64,000 bases of DNA from contig CM060835.1 of NCBI GenBank assembly GCA_030762175.1, positions 84,656,001 through 84,720,000 on the forward strand, given 5' to 3'. Position 1 is the first letter of the stretch. Each line of letters begins with the position of its first letter. Positions 34,781-47,330 of the stretch are shown in pieces. The position numbers were made by a program, and so were the translations under genes. The notes below the pieces were generated by a model. That model searched no databases, was not told where the DNA came from, and worked only from the letters and a program-made list of their open reading frames with translations. The stretch comes from Metallyticus violacea (lineage: Eukaryota > Arthropoda > Insecta > Mantodea > Metallyticidae).

Positions 34781-36849
34781 TTAAGAGGGAGTTATACAGA
34801 GAAGAGCGAGGAAAAGAAATAACGCCAGAAAACGTAATTTGCATGAAGGGAGTTATGAGAGTGAAAGAGAGACTCGATATATGCATGAAAGTGGCATTCC
34901 TGAGGTGCTGTGAACGGAATAGAAATGAGACTGTTGGTTGAAGATGAAGGTACGGTGGTAATTCAGAGAAAGAAGATGAATAGTAGAATATAGAGCAAAG
35001 GAGAAGATAAGTGATGAAAGACGAGATAGAAATGAGTTAGAGAGGAGCAGGAGGGGAAAGAGCTCACGGTCAAAGAGAGGCAAATGAAAGGTAGAAACAG
35101 TCACAAAAAGAGGCAAAGGGTGGTTTTTACCTGATAGGGAAATTGATACAAAAAAAGATAAATCCAAAATAATAATTTTCCTATTTTAGCAATTGCCTAT
35201 TAGATAAAGTATTGGATGATATATAAATCTCATGTACTGCGGCTGTGAGAACATAGGAAAGAGACACCTTAGAGCAGTTATATCTTCCTTCTCGCGTCTT
35301 AATGATAGCAGTCACAGATTTAATGGAAAACCTCACTTCGCGAGCAACAGTAACAGTATAGCTATATTAACAGAGTGATGTTACATTGTGTTAAAAAGAA
35401 ACTTAGAGTGACATGCGCAACAAGTTTCCGCCTTCCACTGCAAGCACAGCATTTATAAATTTCGTAATTGTGTTTCGTTTAGGCGCAAAAACTATTTAGT
35501 ATAAAAAAAAATTAAAACCTATTTCGATAAAGCTAAATCATCCATTTACGCTGGAGCGACCAAATAATTTCAAGTGGACGTGCTTTATTTAGGAAATCCA
35601 ACTACTGGCAAGTAAGTGTCCTTTCCAAATTGCTCGAGGTACACGATGTATTTTAAAACTGAATGATGTGGCAAACCTCTAAATATATGTAGCACTCTTT
35701 TACTTGAGAAGAACAGGCTGCAATCAATTGGGCTAAAATGCACCGAAATTGGTACTTTGAACTTTTTTTTTTTTATCATAACAAATTATACGTTTTTTCA
35801 CAATCTAATATCCAAGTTTGCTTCAAAATTTCAGGTAACATTTGAAAAAAAGTTTATGTTTATTTTAATACACCGTTTTTTTCGATAAAGAAATGTTACT
35901 CGAATTTTAGAATAGTATGTGACACATAAGTGTGATAAAACTTCATTGCATATAACAATAACATTTGTATAATAAAAGATAGATTAAAATTCCTGTGTTA
36001 AATTGTCAAATCTTGCAAAAATTTCAACCCCAACTCAACGTAGATTTTGTAAAAACTTGCACTTTATTAGCTCTGTAAGAGGGAATTCCAAAGCATATTC
36101 AGTTTGACCAGCTGTGTACTTGTTCATAGTTTGTCAGTAATGGGATATGTGGAAAATCTGGAAATAACACCATGTAATGGGAAGGGACCTGGCTGGATTC
36201 AAAACCGCGGGACTCTGTTCGCAACTGTGTGCCTTAGCAACCTATCTTTGTTCTCTCAATGTCGGTAGCTTCAGTACAGTGTATTACATATTAATTTTAG
36301 AAATCTGGTTTTAAATATAAAGTAAATAATCTTTTTAGATGGCCCGAAATGGATATTTGTCTTACGTGGCTCCAAAGATAAATATTTTTGAAGGGCTTAA
36401 TATAACTTTTTTAGGGTAGACCTATTTTCCCCCAATTGGTACAGTTATGAAGTAAACGCTTGAAATGAAACAGAATGAAAGGAAAATGTAATATAAGACA
36501 TGAGAGAAATTTAGGGCATATAATGGTACACTTATGGAAAGCGAGAATATTGAACAACCTCAAATTCAAAGGGAAAACTGAGAAGAGAACGACGTTTTGA
36601 AGTAGAGCAGAAGAATATCGAAATAATGGATAGTAGATTCTTAGGAAATGATAGAAAGCAACATCATAATAAAATAAATAGAAAAAGGAAGAGATTCTCT
36701 TTGTAGTATGTTGAATAAGGAGGAATATACGAAGACCTGTGTTTTGGGCACAATTTACTTTCAAAGCAGCAAGAATTTTTTAGTCGCGTACGCTTTTCTA
36801 ATAACGTATATAAGGATGCAAATTAACCAATTTTATTCATTCTCTTCAT
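34781..36849. other. Purine-rich block then unassigned AT-rich sequence
   Basis: About 34780-35130 is strongly purine-rich on the plus strand; its reading TPENVICMKGVMRVKERLDI resembles no family that I can name. About 36400-36760 is also A/G-rich and could be decayed upstream coding sequence of the following LINE. This is not supported enough to call. Confidence 0.4.
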
Positions 36850-37900
36850 AGATATAATAAAAGAAATAGGAAAGTAGAGTACACATTGTCCAATAATTAA
36901 TAATAAAGATGTCCCGGAATTGCTGTTTGCAGCTCGCTTAGCAACAACAGCAATAACGAGAAGGACTAATGAAAGCAATTGAAGTAATAGCGAAAGAATA
37001 GGGGCTAAAAAGAAATTAGAATAAATCGAAAATCATGGTTTGCAAAAATGGCACTGAACTTTAAAAAAATAATTAGAAATAGTGGCTGGAGAGTAATGAA
37101 ATTGAGGCAGTAAAGAAACTGGTCTACTAAGGGGTGGGGTTAAATAATAATGGGAGATGGACAGAACAAACGGAGAATGCACCATTAAAGGGAAAACTAT
37201 CTATTAATAACATAAGAACCTGTTTGAAGAAGATACCAAGTATGAATGTACCATGATTGGAAATAATTTATTCAGCTATGGTTGAATCCAGAATGATGTT
37301 TGCGGGTTGAATTGTGGAGAACTGAGAAAGGGTGGGAATGTATTATGGAGTATATCCATAGAGAATTCTGTAAAATGATTTTGGAACTGCCGAAGGTAGC
37401 TGAATTAGGAAGCGTCGGCAGCAAAGATATAGTAGTTAAACGCTATTGAAATATTGCTATAAGATAGAATTAAGAGATATAGTTACAGACTGTTCACGGA
37501 CGTAAAAGAACGTTAAATGAGAAAGAAATAAGAGATCGGAATAGGGAAGTTAGATAGTCGATATTGAAAAGCAGGAAATGTGAAGCAATCTAAAAGGCAA
37601 ACGTTCCTTGAAATATTATAGGAGATTTAAGAAGAAATAAGGGCGGGAAAAATATGCAGATTTTTGCCATAAAAGGAGATTTCCTTGTTGTAGAGCAGGG
37701 ATAATGGGGTTAACCAGATTACAAATGAAAAAAGAAATTCATTGGTGAGCGACAGCGGTCAGGAATGGAGGTCACGTGCTTATGTGAAAATAGCATTTCT
37801 CCGCAGCAGGAGTACACAAGATTATTATTTTAACTGCGTTAAGCATTGGACGTATTGAAGTGATGTACTTTTTGTGTATTATGAAAAGTAGACCCGAACA
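36850..37900 (+). pseudogene. LINE ORF2 C-terminal relic, plus strand
   Basis: The plus strand keeps the 3' part of a non-LTR retrotransposon reverse transcriptase. ELLFA..LAITAITR (about 36918-36960) sits where the LLFADD catalytic motif belongs, with the two aspartates destroyed. Then follow NKSKIMVCKNG (about 37025-37057), the thumb region GRWTEQTENAPLKGKLSINN (about 37155-37215), CLKKIPSMNV, ELWRTEKGWECI (about 37310-37345), HREFCKMILELPKVAELGS (about 37361-37417) and RRNKGGKNMQIFA (about 37632-37670), as in the long C-terminal region of several arthropod LINEs. Stops and frameshifts are frequent. The 3' end is not defined. Confidence 0.75.
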
Positions 37901-39482
37901 AAGGTTGCAAAGCATTATTATGTATGCTATTTATATTTGAATAGCATGCATTCATTCATTGATACCGGAAGCACTGGGTGCTCGTGCCCTGCCCTATAGG
38001 ACAATAGCGAGATGGGCAGAGGCCTTCCCATCGCTGGCCATGTACTTGCAGACTACTTTGAAGGATGCTAATCACAATGAATTGCCTGAAAAGACCCGTC
38101 CTATAATAGATTTGTAACCGTGTGTAACTTTTGCTCATGCCATAATAAATCAATGTTGTCCGTGTTTTGCTTCTTCTCTATGAGGGCCGCCTACATCAGC
38201 CTTCCTTTAGTGGCATCACTCGGCAGTAAATTCCATATACTTTGAATCGCATATCTTAGATTTATCGTGTTGTCCATTGTTCCCGAGAGAAAAAAAAATG
38301 ACTGCCATGACTTATGACATACCTGGCATCAGCGAAAATAAACGTTACGATATTAAAGCGAACCTATTCGCACTTTGTAGCGAAAGGGAAAATCAGGTAT
38401 TGTAAAGAAACACCAACATAATGCACTAACATTTACATTGATAGTTTTTATTTGTATTTATATGTATGTGTTTTACGTGGTAACGTTACATGAGTACTTC
38501 AGGCGTTGAGCATTGAAACTGCCTTTTAGGCTCAAATCAGACATTGTCCCTCAATGATGAACTGCACTGCATTGCCTGCATTAGCTGATGGAAAAAGCTA
38601 CATTGCTGTTAAAGTGGTAAATGTATGCATGGATTTAATAAAGATGTGATATTAAAGTTTGTATTTCATCTATCCCCGTTTATTCAGACTACTAGCTTAG
38701 GATATGGATATATCTTATTCTAAGGTAACCTAGTTTTATTACAGCATTTTATGCTCTTCGTTATTGCAAAACGTATCCTACTCGTGGTAGGCAATATAGA
38801 ACACCAAATCATATCTGGGATTCTAGTATTTCATTTTCATGAAAACTGAGCAAAAAATACAGCTGAAATAGTTTTGAGGCGTACATTTGAACCGAATAGC
38901 AGCTCTTTCTGCAGTTGGGTTTAATAACATCCGCAGCATTTTCTTTTATATGGTTCTTTAAAATTGGATGCCAGCAGGTGTCACCGTGGTAGAACCGAGA
39001 GATTTGCCCCTTTAGTCCTTTTTATTGCGAAAGTTTGCGAATCTGTTGTTTTTCCCATCAAGAACCCCAGGGGTATAACTTCTCCAATATAATGCTTTAT
39101 AACACGTGCGATGGCAAATCATAAAGCTATATTGAATTCCTACCGGCGAAGAATCTTTACGCTTCCTTCCAACTAGCGAACTGTGCTGACCAGAATAAGC
39201 AACAGAATGGATGGACTGGTCTCTTAGCGAAAGAATGATAAAGCTGACGGCGTGTTAAGGATCTCCAATTAAAGATGTCACAGAACGGCATAACAAAGTG
39301 TAATAGTAGCTGTTATGACTGCTTTCTCCCTTCCTACTTCGAAATATTTTTCAATTTAAATGTTTATTTTCTGTCGAGAACGCACAAACTGCATAATTGA
39401 CCTGAATATACTGAGGATAACCGTGAATGTGAGTCAGTCTTAATTTTTAGTGACTTTTCTCGAGCTTTAGAACTAAATACCT
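37901..39482. other. Unassigned, possible helix-turn-helix relic near 38 kb
   Basis: At about 37973-38030 the plus strand reads ALGARALPYRTIARWAEAF. It resembles the N-terminal helix-turn-helix of some Tc1/mariner-like transposases (xxALPYRTVARWVxxF), but nothing downstream supports it. The rest shows no gene. Confidence 0.4.
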
Positions 39483-39620
39483 TACATTTATGGCACGAAA
39501 AAAACCTCAAGCCTGAAAAAAGAGGCCTCTGAGTATAATTGGTTGGCCGTTTCCAAGTATCGCATTGATTGGGACGCTAATGACCTGAAGCGTTAAAGAG
39601 TGTCCGTAAATAAAACAAAT
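39483..39620 (+). repeat. SINE-A, 5'-truncated copy
   Basis: Matches the last half of SINE-A: GGCACGAAA..CCTCAAGCCTGAAA, AGGCCTCTGAG, GGCCGTTTC, GACCTGAAGCGTTAAAGAG and GTCCGTAAATAAA. The tRNA head is absent, as expected of incomplete reverse transcription. Confidence 0.8.
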
Positions 39621-41301
39621 AAATTCATCCTTCGCAGTTGTCGCTATTCGTCTATAGAACGCTCTGCTGTCTCATATTAAGGACTGCCGGTCAGGACAAT
39701 TTAAAATGTTACTCTCCAGGTTGTTTATTTGTAGAATCCAGCATTTAAGAAGTACTGTGGTTAAGTAGTTAATGCCATTAACTCTTTTGTGTGAATAGCA
39801 ATCGTATTTTTCTCTGGTAAAGTAGGACAGAGAGGGTCTTATGGCCTTCAACTTCGCCAGATGTAATAACTATATTATTATATCCAATCCTAAAACTTAA
39901 ATATAATAGCTATAACATATAATTCAGTCTGATAGCATTACAACTTAAAAACGTAAGTCAATTTTTGAATACTGTTTTGTTTGTAGTTGATTAAGTGATA
40001 TTTGCAGCAAATTCTCAGAAATCTGGTAAATTTATAGCTATATTTGTCTTCCTATTGCTGTGAAGTTTTTCGCTACATTTAAAATTCTTCTGCAGTGATG
40101 AGAAATTGTGCATTCACGTGACCGATCCTGAATTGATGTACTTTTCGGTACGAATTCTGATCTTAACGTTTATAGGAAACTTGTTGATAAAAACGCAAAT
40201 TTAACGCATGGCAATCTATTTGTTGCTAATTCATACATTTGCTTTGTTTTTTCTTCCTCCTCCCCCGCATGCTCAGCAGTGTTAACATGAATGTGGTACT
40301 GGGTAAACAAAAAAGATTTTCAGCTCATTACACACTTTACAGAAATAAAATTTAAAGAGCCTCTACACGAATAAAGATTAAAAATGTCATAGCCCAAATA
40401 CACGAATAATTAATCTTGTTAGGTTACGGATAAAATGCAAGGTTGTTTTGAAGGAATGGCGTTAATGGGGAGTGAAGGGATTAATTTGACGCCTACATTT
40501 TAAGTACAAATAAAAGGTGGCCAAACTTTTGACGCCAGATTGTCAATTGAAAATAAGTATGATAATGCAGGTGTAATGCGGTTAATTGTTTTGATTAAAT
40601 ACAAAATACTGGAAGCAATTTGGTTGTTCACGAAAGGATTGCGTTTAATGAACAATACAAATATACTGATGAGTGTTAACTGGTGTAGAATGTCATTATA
40701 TAATGTAATGTGCAAATAGATTGCAATTGTGCTACAGACTCTTGGACATGGACCTTTGGCTACTCACTCAAATAATGGGGTTTTCCTCATAAATGCAGAT
40801 GATATTGCCAGAGTGACGGTGAACGGTAAGTCAGCATTACCGTGTGCTATTTCTAGCTACCTAAATTGTAAACCATCCGTTTCGAGATCCCATGTGTGCA
40901 TCTTAAGTTGATATTGGCAGAGTGTGCAATATGAGCCATAAATGTCAAGAAATTGATGCCGTATACATAAATTCACATACTTTGTGGTGCTTCTCCGAGT
41001 TGGAAAGAACTGCAGATGTCTAGCATAGCAAAGTCAAGGTACTGACCGCTGAAGTAGTTTTGCTTTTGGTGGATTCCATTAAAATATTTGCAGAACTCTT
41101 AACGACTGCTTGCCCCAAAATATCTGTTTTATGCTGCAATACGTACACTGGATACAAGCATCTTTTTAACTGAAAAACATGTCTTGCATTACAAATAATC
41201 ATGCAACATGAACTTTCAGCTCTTTGAACAAGGCAGCAATTCTGTTACTCTGCAAATTATCATACCGAATCATATCGCTCTGGGCATATCTTCATGGCAC
41301 T

Positions 41302-41303
<2 letters not shown>
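39621..41303. other. Unassigned AT-rich sequence
   Basis: No gene, RNA gene or interspersed repeat recognised. Confidence 0.5.

Positions 41304-41332
<29 letters not shown>
41304..41332. repeat. (TA)n microsatellite
   Basis: About 14 TA units, followed by a short T-run. Confidence 0.9.
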
Positions 41333-41335
<3 letters not shown>

Positions 41336-42059
41336 TTGTTGGTAGCATGAAAAATTGAAAGTGAAAATTTTCCACCTGGTGGAGATTAGGTATTTTAATG
41401 TAATTTTACGCTTTGCTCTTCATTTTAACAAACAAAGGTAATTAAATGCAAGAATAAATATGCAAACTTTCATAAATATAAAGTAATACTAACACAATGC
41501 ACAAAAATTTGTGACTACGTGAAATAAAACAGTGGAGCTTTTCGTTTTACGAAAAATTGTTGATAAATGTTGCATATAAAACTTTGAGCATCTTTTCTGA
41601 AAGTATTCTATCCAAGGATACAACTGTTGAGTTATAAAGTTATGTTTAATTGTTGTACCTAAAGATATTACATAATTTGTACAGTACTAGATGGGACAAA
41701 ATAATGTTAACATAATTTTGGAAAAAAATTAGAGATAGAATAGAAGGTATAGGAAGGCAAGAAATATTGTCAAGTTTTGGTAACAAAATCTACAAATTGT
41801 TATGCTGAATAAAAAAAATATAGGGTACAGAGGAATATAGATAGACAAGATAAACAAGTAAGGAAAGAATGTGCATTGTGTATTGTGAGTTAATCTGGTG
41901 GTATGTGTAGGGAAGCAGAAAGGACATTTTACTGTTTCACACAGTGTGGCTCTTAAAATGTTGATTATAACCTTTAATAACAGAGGGTAAGAGAGAAGCA
42001 AAATTATAGGTAAATGGGAACACTTCCTTGTAGAAATCTAAAAGGAGGATGCTATGTCA
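41333..42059. other. Unassigned; purine-rich block
   Basis: About 41690-42030 is A/G-rich on the plus strand and reads QEILSSFGNKIYKLL in one frame. This could be the extreme C-terminal part of a LINE reading frame, but is too short and isolated to call. Confidence 0.4.
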
Positions 42060-42081
42060 TTTATAATAATAATATATATAT

Positions 42082-42151
<70 letters not shown>
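42060..42151. repeat. Compound (TA)n-(GA)n microsatellite
   Basis: TAA/TA repeats pass directly into TA then GA repeats without interruption, ending at about 42151. Confidence 0.95.
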
Positions 42152-42154
<3 letters not shown>

Positions 42155-42317
42155 CGGGTTAGGACCTTCAGGGTTTAGCCGAAGACCTGGGATCCATCTG
42201 TATAGTGTGTTTAATTTTTAATTGTTCATTCGAGTTTATGTGTATATATATATAATTCTAAAATTTATGTATTATTATAATCATTTCTTCATGGTTTGGG
42301 ATGCTTCCCCTGTTCCG

Positions 42318-42615
42318 TCGGTCCTGGTGGTGTGGTGGTAACCATACTTGCCTCCTAAACCCAAGATCGCAGGTTCAAACCCGGCCAGGATCGATGGATG
42401 TTTTCGGGTCGTAAAAATCCAAGTATGGCTTCCTTCGGAAAGGAAGTAAAGCCGTGGGTCCCGTGTCGTACATTTACGGCACGAAATAGAGCCTCAAGCC
42501 TGAAAGAGAGGCCTCTGAGCTAAATTTGTCGGCCGTTTCACGCCCTGAACTGAATAGGACGCAGGTGACCTGAGATGTTAAAGAGCGTCCATAAATAAAT
42601 CGAATCAAGAAATTT
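42318..42615 (+). repeat. SINE-A, full length with 10-bp target-site duplication
   Basis: Reference copy of the family. The tRNA-like head has an A box TGGTGTGGTGG (about 42326-42336) and a B box GGTTCAAACCC (about 42372-42382). The body contains GGCTTCCTTCGGAAAGGAAG, GGCACGAAATAGAGCCTCAAG and TCGGCCGTTTCACGCCCTGAA, and it ends in ATAAATAAAT. CCCTGTTCCG flanks it at 42308-42317 and 42616-42625, a direct duplication typical of LINE-mediated retroposition. It has no coding capacity; a pol III promoter would drive transcription. The copies at 8.1, 28.4, 39.5 and 63.7 kb belong to the same family. Confidence 0.9.
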
Positions 42616-45600
42616 CCCTGTTCCGCTCTCAGTTTCTATCTTCTCTTCGATCTTCCAATATCACTTTTCCTTTATGATTCATAATCATCATCATTTTGGG
42701 GTAGCGGGTTTTATCCATCCTTTGCAAATAATTTCCCCCTTTCTCTATATTGATGTTTTTTGTCATCAATTGAAGAAACGCCTAATTTCTCTCTTATTGG
42801 TACATATTTTTATTTTACCCATTATTGTACATCCCTTAATAGCTTTAAGCTATCTCATTTCTGTCGCGTTTATGTTTATCTTTCACAACCGTTTTAAAAG
42901 ATACATCTTATATGTGAACCGCATACTAATGCTTCCATGACTGCGCAACAAATCTAATCCATGAAAGCCGGGTGCGAATTATCGTTAATTCTGCGCCAGA
43001 TTTATTAACGCCCGATATCCGCAGAGAACAATTCTGTTAGGCCTTGCATAAAACACGGAGAAATTCTTCTTGATACGCGAGATTGTCCAATTACTGATGC
43101 ATGGAGATGGTCGGCATGCAGCGTTGGCATAGCTCGAAAGTGAGGAACAAGCAGTAATTGAAAAGGTTGCCCAGGGGAGTGGTAGGTTCCATTATCGATA
43201 GGAATCTCGATTTAGCTCGATATGCGCCCAATTAGTATGGTATGCCCCATTTCACAGCTCCCCGAACACAGGATTTTATGTGGCGTTTTCGCGATTGGTT
43301 GCTGCTAATTGGAATAGCTGTTAAACGGTCCTGGCTTAATTCCCGGTCTTTGGAATGGCATCTGCAAAGAAAAATGTGTTTCTGTCGCTTTTTATGCTTT
43401 TAGGGGGGGGGAGGTTAAAAAGTGACATAACCAAGCCTTTCACTTCATTGGAGGACATTTTTAACTGTAAAGCTGGAGCTAGCAGTGATGATATAATTTA
43501 TGCTCTGCTAAATGTGTAGTTTTTGATCGCTTTTAGGGAAAGGGTGGAACAGCTCCGTACTCCGATTACCCTGAATTGTACCCTACAATAAGATGAGTTC
43601 TTATGTTTTCTTTCTTCCTAAGAACAAAGATCGTGCGAATATCTAAAGCAGAACTGTTCTGTATCATCTCTACAGTAAGTACACCACTTGGAGAGCGTAG
43701 TTTAAACACACCTTCGTATTTGTATGTTAACATTCAATGACATTAATCTCAAGACAGAATACTTGCTAGAAACGAGTAATAGTTTTTTATGAACTTGTTT
43801 TAAAATGTCGTAGCCGATCGGTAACATTATTCACAAATAGGAGGCAACATGGCAACGGTTGTATTACCGTTTGAGAAGAGTAGTAGGGTATACTTTAAGG
43901 GAATGACAGTTCTGTTAATAGTTGCTCATGATGTGTTGATAGCAGCCTTTATGTGTCTTATGGGATTACGATGAGGCATAATTTTATTTATTGTATCAAA
44001 ATTTTCTTCTTTATTTCATTTTTTTTAACTTTCTTCCATAGAAGACTCACTAATATCACTAATATTTAATTGGTAATGAAATGTTTTCGTTTTTAAGGAT
44101 ATCTAATGGCCGTAGTGGCAGACGCACTGCTGAACTTCTCTAGATCTGTATTCTGAGTGGCTCAACTAACCACCTATTTGAGTCGACCTGCTAATTAAAT
44201 AAGAAAGGCGTAGGTGTTCATTAGAGTGTAGAACCGTTCTGAACAAGTTCTGTGTATTTGATTAAGAAAATGGAAGGTAAAATAGATATGTGAACATGGA
44301 TGCTCGAATGAATGGGTGAAAATTAAAAGAAAGAATGCACAATTTCCTCCATTATTGGTCTTGTCTTTCAAGACTGTGTCATATTACTTTACACATATTT
44401 TGCGCAAATATTTCAAATGAAAACATGCGTCAAATTTGCTAAATTAAAGAGGTATATTTTAGCAAAACCAGCACTACGTATTGAAAATCCCATTTCATAT
44501 TTTGTGTGCTGCAAACAAGTTGATTTTTCATGTTTTTTAACATTTTTCCTATTGGTATATAATGTCCAAGTTGTATTAAATATAGTGTAAATTACGTATT
44601 TTAGTAGTAATGCATTTGCATTTGAAATAAGTATAACTTACATGTTTTTAGTTATATTTATATTAAGAGATAATGTTTTATAACAAGTGATTATAGGCGT
44701 AGGTTTTATATAAATAACTTCTAAAAATTTGAGAATGCTGGTTTATTTGTAAGAGACAAAAAAGCGAGTTGCAACGAACATCATGTTCCATCCTTTCACG
44801 ACAAGAGAACGAACGATATACCATATCTAAAGGACACTCATAACAGTCAAAGTAAAGAAAGAGATAAATGAGGCTGAAGATGTAGGTTATTATATAAAAA
44901 TGTATAGCAAGATGTACTATTAAATTTATATTTCGTGAATTAAATTTTTTCTTTTGGTATCTCAATGACAGAGTTATGAGTCAATGTACCTGAAATTTGC
45001 AACGTGCGCTTTAAGAATGGATAAAAAAGTAACGTACTTTGTATATACCTATAATGTTTGTTTAATATTCTCAGTTATATTTAGAGTATTACATTTATAA
45101 TTATTTTTAATTAATTCTTCATAAATTTAGATTGCCAACTTTTTAAAATTCTTTAAATTAAAGTAATTTTAATGTTAACGCGAAGCATTAAAAATTGTGC
45201 ACTGAATTCGCAGATTACAACAGTAGTTAAAATATTAGACTTTGTTGATTAAAACTCAAAACGTTCAGTTTTTATGATCCCACCTTCAACTGAAGTACAA
45301 ATACATAATCTAAATAACATTCCAGGTAGTTTATTCTTGTTAACTGTAAGCCTCTCGTGTGTGAAATATCAAAGATGTCGATCTACATAAAATGGTTTTC
45401 AGAAGCAAAACTAAATTGAGTATATTCAACCAATAGGAGACGTGTAAGACTGTTTCTACTACTTTCGCTATTAGCACAGCTTACTGTTTTTCCTTTTAGG
45501 AAGCTGCCTAATTCCTATGGGTATTACACGTTTCCCCTGCCTCTTGTGTGACAGCAGATAAATGACACTCTTGGTTCTTGTGGTCCTACATGTTGATAGA

Positions 45601-47306
45601 TGTTCCACCACGGCCTTGACACCACACGTCTGACAGTCTACTGAAGACATTAACTTTCCAAAGTCCCCTTCCTTTTGTGCACTTGCCGCTTTCCAAGATA
45701 TGTGAAAGTATGTCATCTTTTTATCGCTGCCTACCCTCCTGAAAACTTTCAAACATAGCGTGTGATTTATATCAAATTGGTGCCTCGTAGATGTTTAGTT
45801 TAGATTCTTCCAATCCGTGCGGCACTATTTCGCAGAAATAATAGACTGGCCAAACTTGGAGTCCTGCCTACCAGGACAAATATATTTCAAATAGTTAACA
45901 ATAATGGAAAATGAAGTTTTGTTAGTAAAGGTTTGAGGACCATTCGCCCTTCCTCATTCTCATACGTCGGTACACAGTAGTAGTAGACAAATCATTACGA
46001 TTTATTTTATAGTCACACTATTAACACAAATGTGGAAATTTAAGCGTCCTACGTTCGAAATTACAGTTATTCAAAGAGAAGATGGTGCACACTGTGTAGG
46101 GTCTTAAATATTATATTGCTTTACAATGCTATACTTTGTTGCACAAATAAACGAGGATAGTTAGGATACAGTACTTGTATAACATTATAAATGATTTTCG
46201 TGAACTATTTTTTCTATTCCAGAAGTACAAAAGGATATTAATTAAGTAAAACGAATGTTGTCGATTTTCAAATGAATTACTCGGAAAGTAATGCCGTCTG
46301 TTATATTTATGAATAATTGTATTGATAAAAATAATTTAGATAATTTGTGTATTATTATTGTTGTTAGCAAAGATAGATTTACCTCAATTTTAGCCCAAGT
46401 CGAAAGGTTTAATTGTCACTGATACCGAGAAAATCTTATAATCTCGCACTTATTGGAAGGAATGGAAAAATTCGTAATTTAATGAAGAGTAAGAATATTA
46501 AATATATTTCATAACAGGCTAATATTAAGTTCTACTAGTTCATTATAGGTAATATTAGTTATTAATTATTTATTTGTATTCTGCATTGAAGATGAATATT
46601 TGATTCTGTATTCAGTAATGTATTTGTTCCGTAATATTAATACAATGTTCAGTTGATGATAGCACTTTAGATGAAAACATTTTAATGACTGATTGTTACT
46701 ATGGTAATTTAATCAACTACTGTCATATTGTAGCATTTATTAACTATTTTGACCAACAATAAAGAACGTTTATAACTCTGATATACAAATAAAACATTTC
46801 CGTTCCTTCCCTCAGTAAAACTTTTAAGACAGCTGTGGAAATACACGAGAGAATTAGTTCATAAGAGTTCGGACAAAGTCTATGTAAAGAAGATACTCTA
46901 GCGTGCTAGCATACTATACTTAAGAAACGCGAAATGGACACTTTTTAGTAGCAGTACAAAATGTATTTTAAGGTGGGTGATGTACATGGTACAATTTTCA
47001 CCTGATTATACTGCTACACTTTAATTCTACCCATCGTTCATCGTCATATGTACACATTAATTGAAGGACAGAAAACTGCAGTCCTGAGTAGATTTTGTCC
47101 TAGCCACTTCGGGAGTCAGGTTACTAAGTTACGGCACAACTAACCACCACCAAAACTACTTTTTAACAAGCTATAAACATTTTTTCATACTTTAAAAATA
47201 CTGTAAATAAGCAGACGTTTTATTGACAATTCCTTACGACGGTAACACTTGAGACTAGCATTCTAGTTCCTAGGGAGCAGCCATCCTGCCTTGGGCTGTT
47301 TCGCCG
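42616..47306. other. Long non-coding interval; candidate conserved patch at its start
   Basis: The patch at about 42940-43340 differs from its surroundings in CG content and has many ATTA cores (see findings). The remainder to 47.3 kb is AT-rich. A minus-strand frame at 45471-45752 (93 codons) has no recognised motif and is not called a gene. Confidence 0.45.
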
Positions 47307-47330
47307 TTTCCCCTGGTCGCTTAGGCGAAT
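47307..47330 (+). repeat. Core of a dispersed repeat shared with 5.8 kb
   Basis: TTTCCCCTGGTCGCTTAGG followed by CGAAT agrees with 5815-5838 at 22 of 24 positions. Sequence just upstream (GGGCTGTTTCGCCG) may belong to the same repeat. Confidence 0.5.

Noticed and set aside
34853..35167. 104-codon minus-strand Ser/Leu-rich frame
   Set aside because: Same reason: complement of a purine-rich tract, low complexity and no domain.
36180..36245. tRNA-like segment around GGATTCAAAACC
   Set aside because: The B box is imperfect and no matching SINE body or second copy was found.
36411..36764. 117-codon minus-strand frame rich in Leu/Phe, looking like a membrane protein
   Set aside because: It is the complement of an A/G-rich block; the hydrophobic look is what any such complement gives.
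45471..45752. 93-codon minus-strand frame with several cysteines
   Set aside because: The cysteine spacing does not form a zinc-finger pattern that I recognise; isolated in AT-rich DNA.
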